From Balamuthia mandrillaris (Eukaryota; Discosea; Longamoebia; Balamuthiidae): a stretch of 50,000 nucleotides of DNA. The stretch spans positions 1 to 50,000 of the forward strand of contig JAVKOQ010000303.1 of the NCBI GenBank assembly GCA_031835245.1, given 5' to 3'. The notes under the pieces were generated by a model. It was not told the DNA's origin. It saw nothing but the letters and a program-made list of their open reading frames with translations, and did not search any database. Each line of letters begins with the position of its first letter. The stretch's first letter is position 1. Made by a program: the position numbers and the translations under genes. Shown piece by piece: positions 19,331 to 29,173 of the stretch.

Positions 19331-21038
19331 CAAAACAAAACAAAACAAAACAAAACAAAACAAAACAAAACAAAACAAAACAAAACAAAACAAAACAAAA
19401 AACAAAAACAAATAAACAAATAAACAAATAAACAAATAAACAAAGAAATGTTACGTAGTCCAGAAAAATGTCAGCTACGGTAGACTGATCAGTCCAATTA
19501 GTGATGCGTTGCTCCAAAAGTGAGAGAAAGCCGGTGTGATGCTCCAACAATTGCTCGATGTTGAGAAACACGCCTTCGATCTGTTCTTCCGTCAAGATGC
19601 CACGACTCTCTCCATACTTGAGGGGATTGACGAGGTTTTCTACGACGCATCGCATGTTGCCGACATACGTCCTTTCTGTGTTGAGAATCTCCGCAGCCAC
19701 TTGCCTACGAGCGCTCCTTTTTTTCATCTGCTCCGAATCGCCCTTCTTTTTCTCGGCCTCCTCCTGTGCCTTGGCTTCCAACTCTTTCATCCTTCGCAGA
19801 GCCCACTCTGGGATTTCTTGAGGAACCTCTTTCGTCTTTAATACCTCTTCAGGAGGAGGCACGTGCTTCAACCGTTTGCGCTGGGCTGCCATTTCTTTGA
19901 GTTTCGCTGTTCTGGGAGAGTCGACGTGGCTTGTTTCTGAGGCACTTGCGGAATGGTTGTTGCTATTAGCGGTGGTGGTAGTAACTCCGTTGTTGTTGTT
20001 GCTTTCGTCATCAGTGGTGATATTGTCGGAAGAGGGCATCACCGCCTTTTTTCTTTGTTGCCCAACTTCGAGCGGCTGATCGCTCCCCATTGCTATGTTA
20101 TAACAAACCCTACATGCACGAACAGCTTGGGCCGATTTTCTCTGGCCACCCAATGGGAGAGAATAGCAGCTACACTCCTCGCAGAATATATCTTGAGTAT
20201 ACACATATATAAGTAACTAAATAGAAAACGGCAAAGAGCAAAGAATAATGGAAGGGAGAGGATAGAAAGGAAGTACCTCCACAAACACGACAGTGGTGCT
20301 AAAGAGAATAATTTTTAACATCAACACGCAAATGAGTACGCAGAGAGAGGAGAGCAGAGCAGAGAGCAGAGAGGAGAGAGCAGAGAGCAGAGAGCAGGGG
20401 GCAGAGAGCAGAGAGCAGAGAGAGAGAGAGAGAGAGAGAACCTTTCGTTTTCGGACTCCAAATTTAACACCGCAAGACTGACACTCTTTCACTTCTTTAT
20501 CGGGCCTCCACCGCGGTGAAACCAACGTCGACGTTGAGTAACGAAGAGGAGGAGGCGTAAAGCCAGAACTGGTACTCGCGGTAGCTTGCGAAGTAGAAGA
20601 ATATTCATCAAGACGGACGGAAGAGAAGCCTCGTGTTGACTGCGAAACCTTTTTATGGGTCGCTCTTTGTGGTCGACTGTACGATGGCAGCGGTTGAGTA
20701 GGAGGCAGGTCGAGAGCATGCTCCCTCTGCGCTGCTTCCACTTCCTCTTGAGGTAGCTGAGGCTGGTGTTGCAGTCGTGAGGCGTTGGTCCAACCGCCAG
20801 TAGAGGCGGAAGGAGCTGCCGCCGTCACTTCTAGGCTGGAAAGAGCGCGGCGAAGTTCCATCCTTCTGTCCGTTGAGCTCAGAGAAGAGGAAGGAGGAGC
20901 AAACGCAGAAGGAGGAGCAGGAGGGGGCGCTTGGGGCCGTCGTCTGAGTCGTGTTTCGTGGCCTTCAGCCGCGCTGCCTCCCTCCAATTGTGAAACACTT
21001 CCTTCTTCGTCCTGTCGGGTTCTCCCTCCGGATAGCAT
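16961..21038 (-). CDS. FYVE-DH-PH Rho exchange factor
   Basis: Start is the ATG at 21038 (MLSGGRTRQD); stop is at 16961. The FYVE finger is assembled across three exons. WRPDKEVKECQSCGVKF and RKRK end exon 1. A tiny exon near 20310-20288 gives HHCRVCGG. The next exon gives DIFCEECSCYSLPL and RACRVCYN. The WxxD, RKHHCR-type and RVC motifs that bind PI3P are all there. A coiled Glu/Lys region follows, then the DH domain (VAAEILNTERTYVGNMRCVV, later FLIQPVQRLPRYLLLLK), interrupted by an intron holding a long (CAAAA)n array. The last exon (18442-16961) starts the PH domain (WQLHLPEIDDL..TFFLFDDLLVCC). The domain is then broken by some 330 disordered residues and resumes at FTLTFHLQTKDACWNL, ending KEAWLQDLNRLLQR. 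It likely activates Rho GTPases on endosomes, as in the FGD family. Confidence 0.88.
19190..19440 (-). repeat. (CAAAA)n pentanucleotide array in an intron
   Basis: About 200 bases of almost perfect CAAAA units lie inside the intron that divides the DH domain of the FYVE exchange factor. They are followed by a short (AAATAAAC)n-like tract (19405-19440). Reading frames through the array are artefacts. Confidence 0.95.
20340..20440 (-). repeat. GAGAGCA/GA-rich microsatellite in an intron
   Basis: An imperfect AGAGAGCAG repeat ends in (GA)n, directly 3' of the first FYVE exon on the minus strand. In the sense direction it is pyrimidine-rich. Confidence 0.85.
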
Positions 21039-21338
21039 TCCCTAAAGATTGTTGCAGCGAATCAACCGGTCGAAGGCGGCAGTCGAAGCTCTTTTCCCTC
21101 TCTTTTCTAGAATTTTTTTGTTGCAAGCCTCTTTTTTGATTTGTCGTGTCTAAGGAAGGACGACAATAGCAGAAGTTGAGTGTTCCCACCTCCCCTTGTC
21201 TTTTTTTTTTTTTTGATGGATGGTAGCGTAAGTGGGGGTAGTTCCGTTCACGCCCCCCCCCCCCTTTTTTTTTTTTTTTTGGGTCTGCGCCTTGTTCTTC
21301 CTTGCTTGCTTGCTTGGGGTTTGTCGTTCTTTTCGACC

Positions 21339-21372
21339 CACCTGAATAATTTTCGCGATAATTATTCAGGTG
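21339..21372. promoter_or_regulatory. 13-bp perfect inverted repeat in a divergent promoter
   Basis: The arms CACCTGAATAATT and AATTATTCAGGTG are separated by 8 bases (TTCGCGAT). The outer six bases of each arm (CACCTG/CAGGTG) are E-box-type CANNTG sequences. The repeat lies about 300 bases from the FYVE exchange factor start and 170 bases from the RhoGAP start, in the space both genes share. It may be a binding site for a dimeric regulator (inference). Confidence 0.55.
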
Positions 21373-21541
21373 CTGGTGCGGTCAACAGACTTGGATTGCC
21401 CCCTATCGTCTCGCCGCTCGGAAGGTTCCCCCGCTAAAATAAACAGGGGTGGAGGCGCATGCGTTTTGGGGGAGGGAGAGACGTTTGGCACTTTATGGGC
21501 TATTAATTAATGTTGGATGGAACAAAAAAAGTAGGAGAGAA

Positions 21542-22957
21542 ATGGAGAACAAAGGCAAGCTCTTTGGGGTGGCTGCCGAATGCCTCCCGCAATCCCAGCG
21601 AGATGAGGAAGGCAAGGGCATTCCATCCGTGGTCTCGCAAATACTTTCCAAACTACACCCACACCGTACTGATGACCCGTTCTTGAGATCTCATCCCTCG
21701 CCGTTTCCCTTTCGTTCTAACTCTTTTTTTCCCTCAAGTCACAAGCGCTGGACTCTTTGTACCCGGCAAAGCAAACATGAAAGATTTGCGAGACCTCAAG
21801 TATATCCTGGACAAAGGTTTCCAGTCAGCGCTCCTTTCTCTCTCCATTCCCTTTTCTTCTGATGTCGCTATTTTGATAACTTGTAAGGTGAAGCCTTTCG
21901 GTGGGAAGAAGTGACTGATCCATGTCTGTTGTTGGCGCTCCTCAAGATTTATTTGCGGGAGCTACCGCAACCGCTTCTCTCCTTTCGTCTCTATAATAGT
22001 TTTTTAGATGGCTGCGGTGCGGACTTGCCTTTCGTCTCTCCTCGCTCCCCTCGTTCTTCTTGCTTTCGTTAACACAACAGTTCAGACATAGAAGTCAAGT
22101 CCCACAGAGATCTACACTTCAGTCAAGTCGTGGAGGAGCTTCCTCCTCTCTCCAAAAAGTTTTTGGAGGTCCTCCTCCGCTTTCTCCTGAGGGCATTGCA
22201 GGAGAGTGCCTCCAATGGATGCTCCGCCGAAACGCTTGCTCGACACTTTGCTCCTATCTTTCTGCGGCCAGAGGTTGAAACTTTGGAGACTATGGCTCAT
22301 TCCCCCAAGATTCTCTCCGTGGTGCAACAATTGCTCGAGTCTGACTTGGAAGTTCTCTTTCCGGTATGGTGCATGGTGTCTTTCTTTCATTCGTTCTCTG
22401 GGGTCCTCAATGAGTGTTCATCATTGCAGAGAAAGAAAGTGTATCAACCGATCATCCTGGATGAGAGCATCATGAATGCAACGGAAGAAGAGGTAGAGGA
22501 CCAATACGCCAGAGCCTTGGCTGGTGGCGGGGCGGAAGACGGAGATGCTGAACAGAATGCGTTGGGCGAGCTTCCTCCTCTGCCTCCTCTTCCGATACCC
22601 CCTGCCCCTCCCACCAACAACAAAGATTGGGTCACCCCGGTCCTGCAAGAAGAGGCATCTGCGTTCAATCCGCCGACACCTCCTGCCACTGTTTCCACGA
22701 CTTCAGCAGCAGGAAGAAGTGAGATGGAAGGAGGAGATGGAGCAAGTGGAGGAGACGAAGAGCGGAGAAAGGTGCAACAGGCCAAAGTTATGGTGGACAA
22801 AGCCATCGAATCCATCCACCAGCTGTTGCAGCAGTTGGAAACCCAGCTTATGGAAACGGAGGAAACGGAGCGGGTTGTGGCCATCGCTCTCACAGTGAAG
22901 AAGACGCGCACTTTGCTGTTTGTTGAACAGCAACAGAGCAAGGAGAGGCAAGGATGA
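21542..22957 (+). CDS. RhoGAP-domain protein, arginine finger apparently absent
   Basis: Five exons join in frame (about 21542-21661, 21739-21828, 21885-22017, 22085-22363, 22430-22957). The RhoGAP fold is visible in order: KLFGVAAECLP, IPSVVSQILSKLHPH, then LTSAGLFVPGKANMKDLRDL, ILDKGEAFRWEEVTDP, LLKIYLRELPQPLL, and AETLARHFAPIFLRPE. In active RhoGAPs the first loop reads GLFRxxG with the catalytic Arg; here it reads GLF-VPG with no Arg. The Asn of the usual NLA..FGP motif is Thr. The Lys of LLKxxLRELP is kept. It may therefore bind Rho without stimulating hydrolysis. A Pro-rich linker and a C-terminal coiled coil (VMVDKAIESIHQLLQQLETQ) follow. It is divergent from the FYVE exchange factor. 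Confidence 0.8.
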
Positions 22958-23059
22958 AGAATGCAGGGGAGAAAACAGAGGGTGATCACAAAGAAAAGGA
23001 ATTGTAAAAGGGTAGCGTGTTTTTACATTACTTACAAACGGTGATGTTTTCTTGTTCTT

Positions 23060-23108
23060 GTTCTTGTTCTTCTTCTTCTTGTTCTTCTTCTTCTTCTTCT
23101 TCTTCTTG

Positions 23109-23140
<32 letters not shown>

Positions 23141-23275
23141 CTTCTTCTTCTTCTTCTTGTTCTTCTTCTTCTTCTTCTTCTTCTTCTTCTTCTTCTTCTT
23201 CTTCTTCTTCTTCTTCTTCTTGTTCTTCTTCTTCTTCTTCTTCTTCTTCTTCTTCTTCTTCTTCTTCTGTTTCTG
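23060..23275 (+). repeat. (TTC)n trinucleotide array
   Basis: About 210 bases of TTC units with occasional TTG/TAC interruptions, just downstream of the RhoGAP stop codon. Frames through it (poly-Ser, poly-Phe) are not genes. From here to 23630 nothing else is recognised. Confidence 0.95.
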
Positions 23276-23629
23276 CTGCTGCTCCTTCAGGATGAATCAG
23301 GGGTCTTTAGGTCGCACAGGAGTTTATGAGCAGGCCAATGGGATCTTTGACAAGTTCTCGCAACAACATTCCGGACAGGTGTAACCATACTCTTTGGCCA
23401 CAATTTCTTTGAGCACCGGGGTTATCTTACTTCTGGTCAGACTATATTAGTTCCTCCACTGTAAGCGGCATCGGCCGCATGCAGCCAGCGGTTATCGCCG
23501 TCCATTAGCACTCATTCCGCTGCATAACCGTACTCAAATATGACAACAAATAAGTGGGAACACCGCGGGGGAGACTGCTATAATGGTACCTAAGTTAGTG
23601 GATGGTTGCGGCCACCGGTCTTGTGCGTG

Positions 23630-24247
23630 CTAATATATTCCGCGTTGGGGAAGGAAATTGTGGATGGTGGCCACTACGTCCAGACGTGAGAATTTGGAGC
23701 GAACGTGAGCTGCCACGATTGGCGATACGGAGGATTGTCCATGCTTTAGGGCCAGCAGTTCCTCCACCACTTGAGGGGCTCGGTTGCGGCATAGAAGCCG
23801 CAGAAGGGCTTCGGTGTAGCTAGGAGAGTACCCAGCCCCTGGCAGAAAGAAGCTGCTGTTGTTGTGTTTGGTGAAGGTGACGGCGCCCTCTGTCTCTCTT
23901 TTTGGAGGAACTTCCACGTGCGGTTCCCGTCCGAAGTAGCGAAGGATGCAATCAGCCTTGTCGTCTGTTGGTAGGGCAGCATCCTCATCTAGCACGGAAA
24001 AGGAAGCGGCGAGCCACTGTACGAGTTCTTTGCGAAGGCTGGGGTCTTCTTCCAGGAGAGCATGCCGCAAAACGGCCTCCACGTCGGCCAGTGCCTCCAC
24101 CCGTTGCTTGGCCAATGCAATGGATGATTGTTGTTCCGCTTCCACGTCGGCTACATTTGAAGCAGATGATGAAACGGATTGTGTGTCCCCTTGATTGTCG
24201 TGGCCGAAATGCAGGTTCATCCAAGGCGCTGTTTCCTTCTTCCTCAT
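23630..24247 (-). CDS. Hypothetical helical protein
   Basis: An open frame of 205 residues starts at MRKKETAPWMNL and has helical stretches: SSIALAKQRVEALADVEAVL, LRKELVQWLAASFSVL, SPSYTEALLRLLCRNRAPQV. Codon use and amino-acid composition look coding, and no domain is recognised. A second open frame overlaps its 5' end on the same strand (IDYRKRRLHYGRKGQVLHSF, about 24345-24250), preceded by TTGCAG, which could be an acceptor. The gene may thus begin further upstream and switch frame through an unrecognised intron or a sequence error. The 3' end could also splice near 23650. Confidence 0.45.
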   Translation of the reverse strand: MRKKETAPWMNLHFGHDNQGDTQSVSSSASNVADVEAEQQSSIALAKQRVEALADVEAVLRHALLEEDPSLRKELVQWLAASFSVLDEDAALPTDDKADCILRYFGREPHVEVPPKRETEGAVTFTKHNNSSFFLPGAGYSPSYTEALLRLLCRNRAPQVVEELLALKHGQSSVSPIVAAHVRSKFSRLDVVATIHNFLPQRGIY

Positions 24248-24539
24248 CCTCCTCGGCCAACGTTATCCTAGACAGCAGGTTATACGAGAACGAATGGAGG
24301 ACCTGCCCTTTGCGTCCGTAATGCAACCGCCGCTTGCGATAGTCTATCTGCAACACTCCGGCCTTCTTTTTTCTTTTCTTGTCGACAGTTTCTGTCTGTC
24401 GACATAGATTGACTCTTTGAAATTTCGCAAGTGCCTCCTGTCCTCTCTCACGTCCAATCTCGAGGCTACAACAATTTTTTTTTCAGCTGGTGTTGCATCA
24501 GCATTCCAGTCCGCTACCATTTGTTTGTTTGTTTGTGTG

Positions 24540-24572
<33 letters not shown>

Positions 24573-24853
24573 TTTTCACTAGCGTGGTTGGTGCTGGAGA
24601 GCTTGTATCTTTGATGAGATCTGGCCGGTCTTGCGGGCTGGAGTACGTGACATTGTAACCCTGACGGGAGTAAAGGGAATGCCCATGGTCGAGTACGTCC
24701 TTCTGTCCTGTTCTTGTTTCTCCTTCTCCTTCTCCTTCTCCTTCTCCTTCTCCTTCTCCTCCTTTCTCTTTTCTTTTCTCTTTCTCTTTCTCCTCCTCAT
24801 TTTTGTTGTTGCCAACTTTGTTTTTGTATGTTTCGCTACTCCCTGTCTCTCTG

Positions 24854-24920
<67 letters not shown>

Positions 24921-24925
24921 ACAAA
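24540..24925 (+). repeat. Cluster of (GT)n, poly-T, (TCCTTC)n and (TC)n
   Basis: Several simple tracts lie in series: TTTG/GT at 24520-24556, T18 to 24576, a CTTCTC hexamer array at 24718-24762 and a (TC)n tract at 24860-24918. No gene is seen between 24360 and 24941. Confidence 0.85.
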
Positions 24926-24941
24926 TAAAAACTTTTCCAAC

Positions 24942-25977
24942 TTAAAAACTTTTCGACCCATTTTTGATCCATTCTCTACACTTGACAAAGATGATGGCTA
25001 GCAAGGCGAAAGCACAAAAACCGAGTGAAAGAAGATTGAGATGTCTCCAACCCAAACTTTGCCGAAGAGCCTCTGCAGAAAGACTAAGAGATGACACAAT
25101 AAAGGACATAACGAAATCGTTCATTCCTTGCGTGGTCGCTTTCTCAGAAGGCTAATAAAAATGATCAGAACGAAGAAAACCAAAAGAGAAGAAACGGAAG
25201 AAACAGCAATCGTACCGAATACTGCTGAGTGAGAAGAGCAGTACTGCTGACATAAGACAAGTTCCACCCAACACCGCAAAGACTCATTCCGACCATGTAG
25301 GTCCAGTATTCTACTCTGATAGCCATGATGATATTGGAAAGGATGATGAAGAGAAGGCCCACAGCGTCTACACTGATGCAGCCGTACCACTGGATTAAGA
25401 AGCCTACAAAGAGACCTGGGGTAAACATGCCCACGCTGTGGACTTGAAGAACTTCGCTAATCGACCGCTCCTTGAATTCCCCCGAGTCGACTTTCGGTAG
25501 CATATCGAAAGTTACCGACACCATCAATAAAGCCATCATTCTGCATTCACTTGGTGAGGAAGAACAGAAAAGAAAAGGAAAGAAAGAAAGAAGCAAAGAG
25601 AAGAAAGAACAATAAAACACGAAAGAGGAGGAAAACGAACAACAAGCACCAAAAAAAAAAGGGTGGTATGGCTCACCCGAAGCTGACAGTCGCAGTGATG
25701 AAAGCGAGAACGAGCCTCGGAACCCGAAGAAGCTTCGAGATCGGTCGAGGCGGCGCCATCTGAGCCAGTTCGAGCTTTGTCGCTGGCGGCATCGGGATGA
25801 ACCAAAGCGTCACGATGCAGCTGATGAACAGGAAGACAAGAGAAATGTAACAAGCTCCATACTTCCACAGCAGGTCCTTTGTCCAGTCTGCAAGCGGTGG
25901 ACCCGAGAGCGATGCCACATCAGCTCCTGCACCAACCTTGTCTGTTAGTTGTTGTTGTGCCGCTTGGAAAGGACAGC

Positions 25978-26008
<31 letters not shown>

Positions 26009-26849
26009 GACAGAGAGAGACAGAGAGAGACAGAGAGAGAGTCGTGAGAAATATCAGACTCACCAAAGAGAACAAAAGCAATGGCCAGACTTTTTCGATC
26101 CGGAACGACTTCAGCAGCACAAAAACGAATAAGATTACTAAAGCCACTTGCCATGCCGAGAAAAAGACTTCCAACGCAGAGCATGGCAAAGGAAAATCCG
26201 AAAGAAACGTATGACTCTTGTGCTGAAACACGATGATGGAGATAAGTTGACATGATCGCCACCGCGGAACCGAAAAGACCTAAGGCGCCACCGATCATGA
26301 AACCTTTTTGACGACCAACTCTCACCATCAGCTTCGACGCTATTGGCGCCTAGAGTCGGTCGGGAAAGGCAAAATGATTAAGTTGGAGGAAGAGAAGGGG
26401 TAAAATGAGGGGAAGAGGAAAGGAGTGCAAACCGCAAAAGTACCTCCAAAGAAGAAACAGCCGAGAGGAGCTGAGTTGACCTCCGATTTGGTGACAGAGA
26501 GAGAATTGGCCAGATCAGGAGTCACTCGCAGCTGAATGAACACGGCAGTACGAGCAAAGCCGAAAGCAATAGCGAGAAGAACAACCATGAAGAACTCTTT
26601 GCGACTCCAAGAAGAGATAATGAAGCCTTTCTTCTTCTTCTTGGGATCTTCGGGAGGGATCTCAGGTATCTCGGTTGGGCTGCAGACCAAAGGCATATCG
26701 TTTTCGTCTTTGGGGATGAATGCGTTGTTGCTGAAGCTTTGATAGTTGGTTTCCCATGGCGAAGGGGGATCTTTAGCGAGCAGAGGCTGCTTCGGTCCGT
26801 CCTCTATTATAGAAGGATGTTCCCTCGTGACTAACTTTCTAGAGTCCAT
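24942..26849 (-). CDS. Major facilitator superfamily transporter
   Basis: Five exons on the minus strand run from the ATG at 26849. Exon 1 (26849-26444) has a 75-residue cytosolic tail, then TM1 (EFFMVVLLAIAFGFARTAVF). Exon 2 starts at 26349 (APIASKLMVRVGRQKGFMIG, the MFS loop 2-3 region, RxGRxxG). Exon 3 (about 25926-25672) carries paired hydrophobic segments (CYISLVFLFISCIVTLWF). Exon 4 (about 25541-25216) includes GMSLCGVGWNLSYVSSTALL. Exon 5 has ATTQGMNDFVMSFIV. The GxGWN...TALL and QGxNDF motifs resemble a family of MFS carriers common in bacteria; the substrate is not deducible. Ten to twelve membrane helices are expected. An intron near 25980-26045 holds a (CAGAGAGA)n-like tract. Confidence 0.8.
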
Positions 26850-27062
26850 TCCGTTCTTATTTTTTTTTTTTAAAGGAGGAAGGCACTATCGGCAAGACTT
26901 GGACAAAGAGAAACAAAGCAGGGTTTGTTTGTTTGTTTGTTTTTTTTTTTTTGCTCCTGTTTCGCCTTGCCAGCCCTTGCCGGCGCTTCTTTTATCAGTA
27001 AAATTGGTGGAAGGTAACGAAAGAGGATCGGAGGATTCTGGAACAGGGGCGTAAGGAAGCGT

Positions 27063-27432
27063 TTAAACAAATAGACCTTCTTTAGTAAGAAGCTTCCCTA
27101 CACAGAGGCCCGTGTACCCCGGCGGATGGACGGACATCTTGGACAAAACAAAGGCATTCACCAGAAGAAACCCAATCAACCTTAATACATATCTATTGTA
27201 ACAAGAAAACAAGTTCGACCCAAGAGAGAGAGAGAGAAAGAGAAAGAAATAAATAAATAAATAATGGGCGAACGGCCACCGCGGCAAAAACGTTGGCTGT
27301 AACTCACAGCCTCTTGGGACTTTCGCCTGTATCGCACGGCCTGCCAACTCGACCCACTTCTTCCAACCCTGGCGGAGGAGCTCGAGCCATCTGTAGCAGA
27401 GCCACCCCCATTCCTAGCCGAGCAGCAACCAT
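27063..27432 (-). CDS. Small two-exon protein with one hydrophobic helix
   Basis: Exon 1 (27432-27308, starting MVAARLGMGVALLQMA) ends at donor GTGAGT. Exon 2 (27192-27063) starts after TACAATAG. The phases match, giving an 84-residue protein with a single hydrophobic segment (YVLRLIGFLLVNAFVLS) followed by SVHPPGY. The size and single helix would suit a small organelle-membrane subunit, but no family is recognised. It lies between the MFS gene and the isocyanide synthase gene. Confidence 0.45.
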
Positions 27433-27469
27433 CTCTAGATCGGCGCTCCTTTGCCAGTGTGTTAACTAA

Positions 27470-29173
27470 CTAGTTAAAGTGTATGCGCCAGAGCTCGCGG
27501 GCGCTGTCATTAAAAGCCAATCTCGAGTGCAAAAGGCTATAGTTGTCAGCAATCACGACGTCACCCTGCTGCCAGTCGTGAAAAAGGCAGAAGCGACGGT
27601 TGTACATGCAGTCGGTCAAACGCTGATTCCAACTCTCGCCTTCTGGAGCAAGGATCTTGACGTGAGTAGGGTTGAACTGCGTTTTCTCTTGCTCCCACGG
27701 CTCGTGGTAGCGAAGAACTTGCCAGTGGGTCTCGGGATGCTTCTGAAAGATGTCGAGCTCGAGAGGCTTGCCGCCAAAGCTGGCGTTCTTGGAAGTGAAG
27801 CACTTCCACTTCCGGTGCTCGAGCGGGCGGAATTGATCGAGGAAAAGCCGAGTGTCGGTGAAAAGCGTGGTGCCAGAGGGAACTTTACAGAAGAAATATT
27901 GGAAGAGGGGTGCCATGGGCATGCCGTTCTCGTCCAGCTTGAAAAGACCATCAAAGTGCATAGGCATCGCCTCTTTGGACAAGACGTTGTTAATGTCGAT
28001 CGCCGGGTTGTACTTGAGGACCAGCACATTCCCAAAGAACCAGCTCTGAACTTGACCAAAGGCACTCGCACTCTTGTCAAATTGTTCGGCAGATTCGATG
28101 TTCTCTACACCGCGGATGAGAACGAGGCCGAACTTCAGAGTCAGCTTGCGGAGCTGCTGTTGTGGAATATTTTCGAGCTTTGGGTTGTTGTTGAACTGCA
28201 GCTTGACGCCAAAGGGAAGGATGGGCTCGAAGGTGAGGTCGTAGCCTTTGAAGACCAAGTCAGGGTCGTCCTCCACCATCATCCAGGGTCGACCGTTCCT
28301 CATGACCACTCGCGAGTTCTCTTTCACCTCGTGGACTTTGAGCGTTTCGAGCTTTCCGTCTTTCGTGAGGAGGGTGCAGTTGTGCCAAGGCGTCCTGAAC
28401 TTCGAGGGAGCAATGCTGATAGCGTACTTCGGCCCACGATTGTCATGGCAGTGGATCGACAAGCGTACGTGATCAGGATAGCGGCGACGGACCAGCTCGG
28501 AAAACACGTTGCCGCGGCAGATCAGCTGTCTTGCTATGTCTCTGATCCTCTTCTTCTTTTGCGAGTTGGAGAGGCTGGATTGCTCGAACTGGGGCTCGAG
28601 GTCGTACCTCATGAAGATCAAGTAGCCGCGGTAGACCTGGAGCAAATTATCGTTTGTTTCCAGCTCTGCGTCGAGGTCAAAGCCCTCGTTCTGCTGGTCT
28701 AGAAAGGCTTGTTTGTCGGCGGTCCAGGAAGCGAACTCGGCTTCAGAGAGCAAATCCTTGAGGCAGCTGAAGCGCAAGTTGTGGAACTCGCTGCCCATGC
28801 TGCGAATCTCTTTTGAGTACGCACGAAAGTCCTCAAGGCTCACCCCAACAAGATCGTGGTAGATGAAGCCGTCACTCACTATGGTCAGGAAAGCTCCAGG
28901 CTCGTAGACCGACTTGATGGTGTCGCAGAGAGCGTTGAGAACGAAGAGGGCGTAGTACTCTCCAAAGTCGGGCAGGATGCCCAAAACCTTTTTCTTTGAG
29001 GGAGACTTGAAGGGGAAAGCGGGCATGACGAACTCGATGGGAGCATTCTTTTCCAGAAAAGCTCTGACGCGTGGGAGCAGTTCCGCTCGACCTTTGGGTC
29101 CGAAGAGGTCTCCAGTCTCTCGGTGAAGCATGAACTGCTCGATCACATTGACAACTCTTTGAAGCAGGGACAT
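27470..29173 (-). CDS. Isocyanide synthase fused to TauD-type dioxygenase
   Basis: A single intronless frame of 567 residues. Residues about 1-320 match the DIT1/PvcA isocyanide (isonitrile) synthase family: LPDFGEYYALFVLNAL, YEPGAFLTIVSDGFIYHDL, YPDHVRLSIHCHDNRGPKYA and FRTPWHNCTLLTKDG. Residues about 340-567 are a Fe(II)/2-oxoglutarate dioxygenase of the TauD/PvcB type. The metal ligands are the HFD motif (His406, Asp408) and His549 in LLHSRLAF, and Arg559 or Arg563 may bind 2-oxoglutarate. PvcA enzymes convert an amino acid (Tyr or Trp in bacteria) plus ribulose 5-phosphate into an isonitrile; PvcB enzymes then oxidise or decarboxylate it to a vinyl isonitrile. Here both steps are in one polypeptide. 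No signal peptide is seen. It is divergent from the FAD monooxygenase gene. All catalytic motifs are intact. The lack of introns suggests lateral acquisition. Confidence 0.92.
   Translation of the reverse strand: MSLLQRVVNVIEQFMLHRETGDLFGPKGRAELLPRVRAFLEKNAPIEFVMPAFPFKSPSKKKVLGILPDFGEYYALFVLNALCDTIKSVYEPGAFLTIVSDGFIYHDLVGVSLEDFRAYSKEIRSMGSEFHNLRFSCLKDLLSEAEFASWTADKQAFLDQQNEGFDLDAELETNDNLLQVYRGYLIFMRYDLEPQFEQSSLSNSQKKKRIRDIARQLICRGNVFSELVRRRYPDHVRLSIHCHDNRGPKYAISIAPSKFRTPWHNCTLLTKDGKLETLKVHEVKENSRVVMRNGRPWMMVEDDPDLVFKGYDLTFEPILPFGVKLQFNNNPKLENIPQQQLRKLTLKFGLVLIRGVENIESAEQFDKSASAFGQVQSWFFGNVLVLKYNPAIDINNVLSKEAMPMHFDGLFKLDENGMPMAPLFQYFFCKVPSGTTLFTDTRLFLDQFRPLEHRKWKCFTSKNASFGGKPLELDIFQKHPETHWQVLRYHEPWEQEKTQFNPTHVKILAPEGESWNQRLTDCMYNRRFCLFHDWQQGDVVIADNYSLLHSRLAFNDSARELWRIHFN

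Noticed and set aside
19130-19443. Open frames in all phases at the CAAAA array
   Set aside because: Pure simple repeat inside an intron.
23017-23384. Poly-Ser and poly-Phe frames
   Set aside because: Produced by the (TTC)n array; no unique sequence with coding character.
27479-28702. 407-residue open frame on the plus strand
   Set aside because: It is the antisense of the isocyanide synthase gene and has no family signal; the minus-strand frame has all catalytic motifs.
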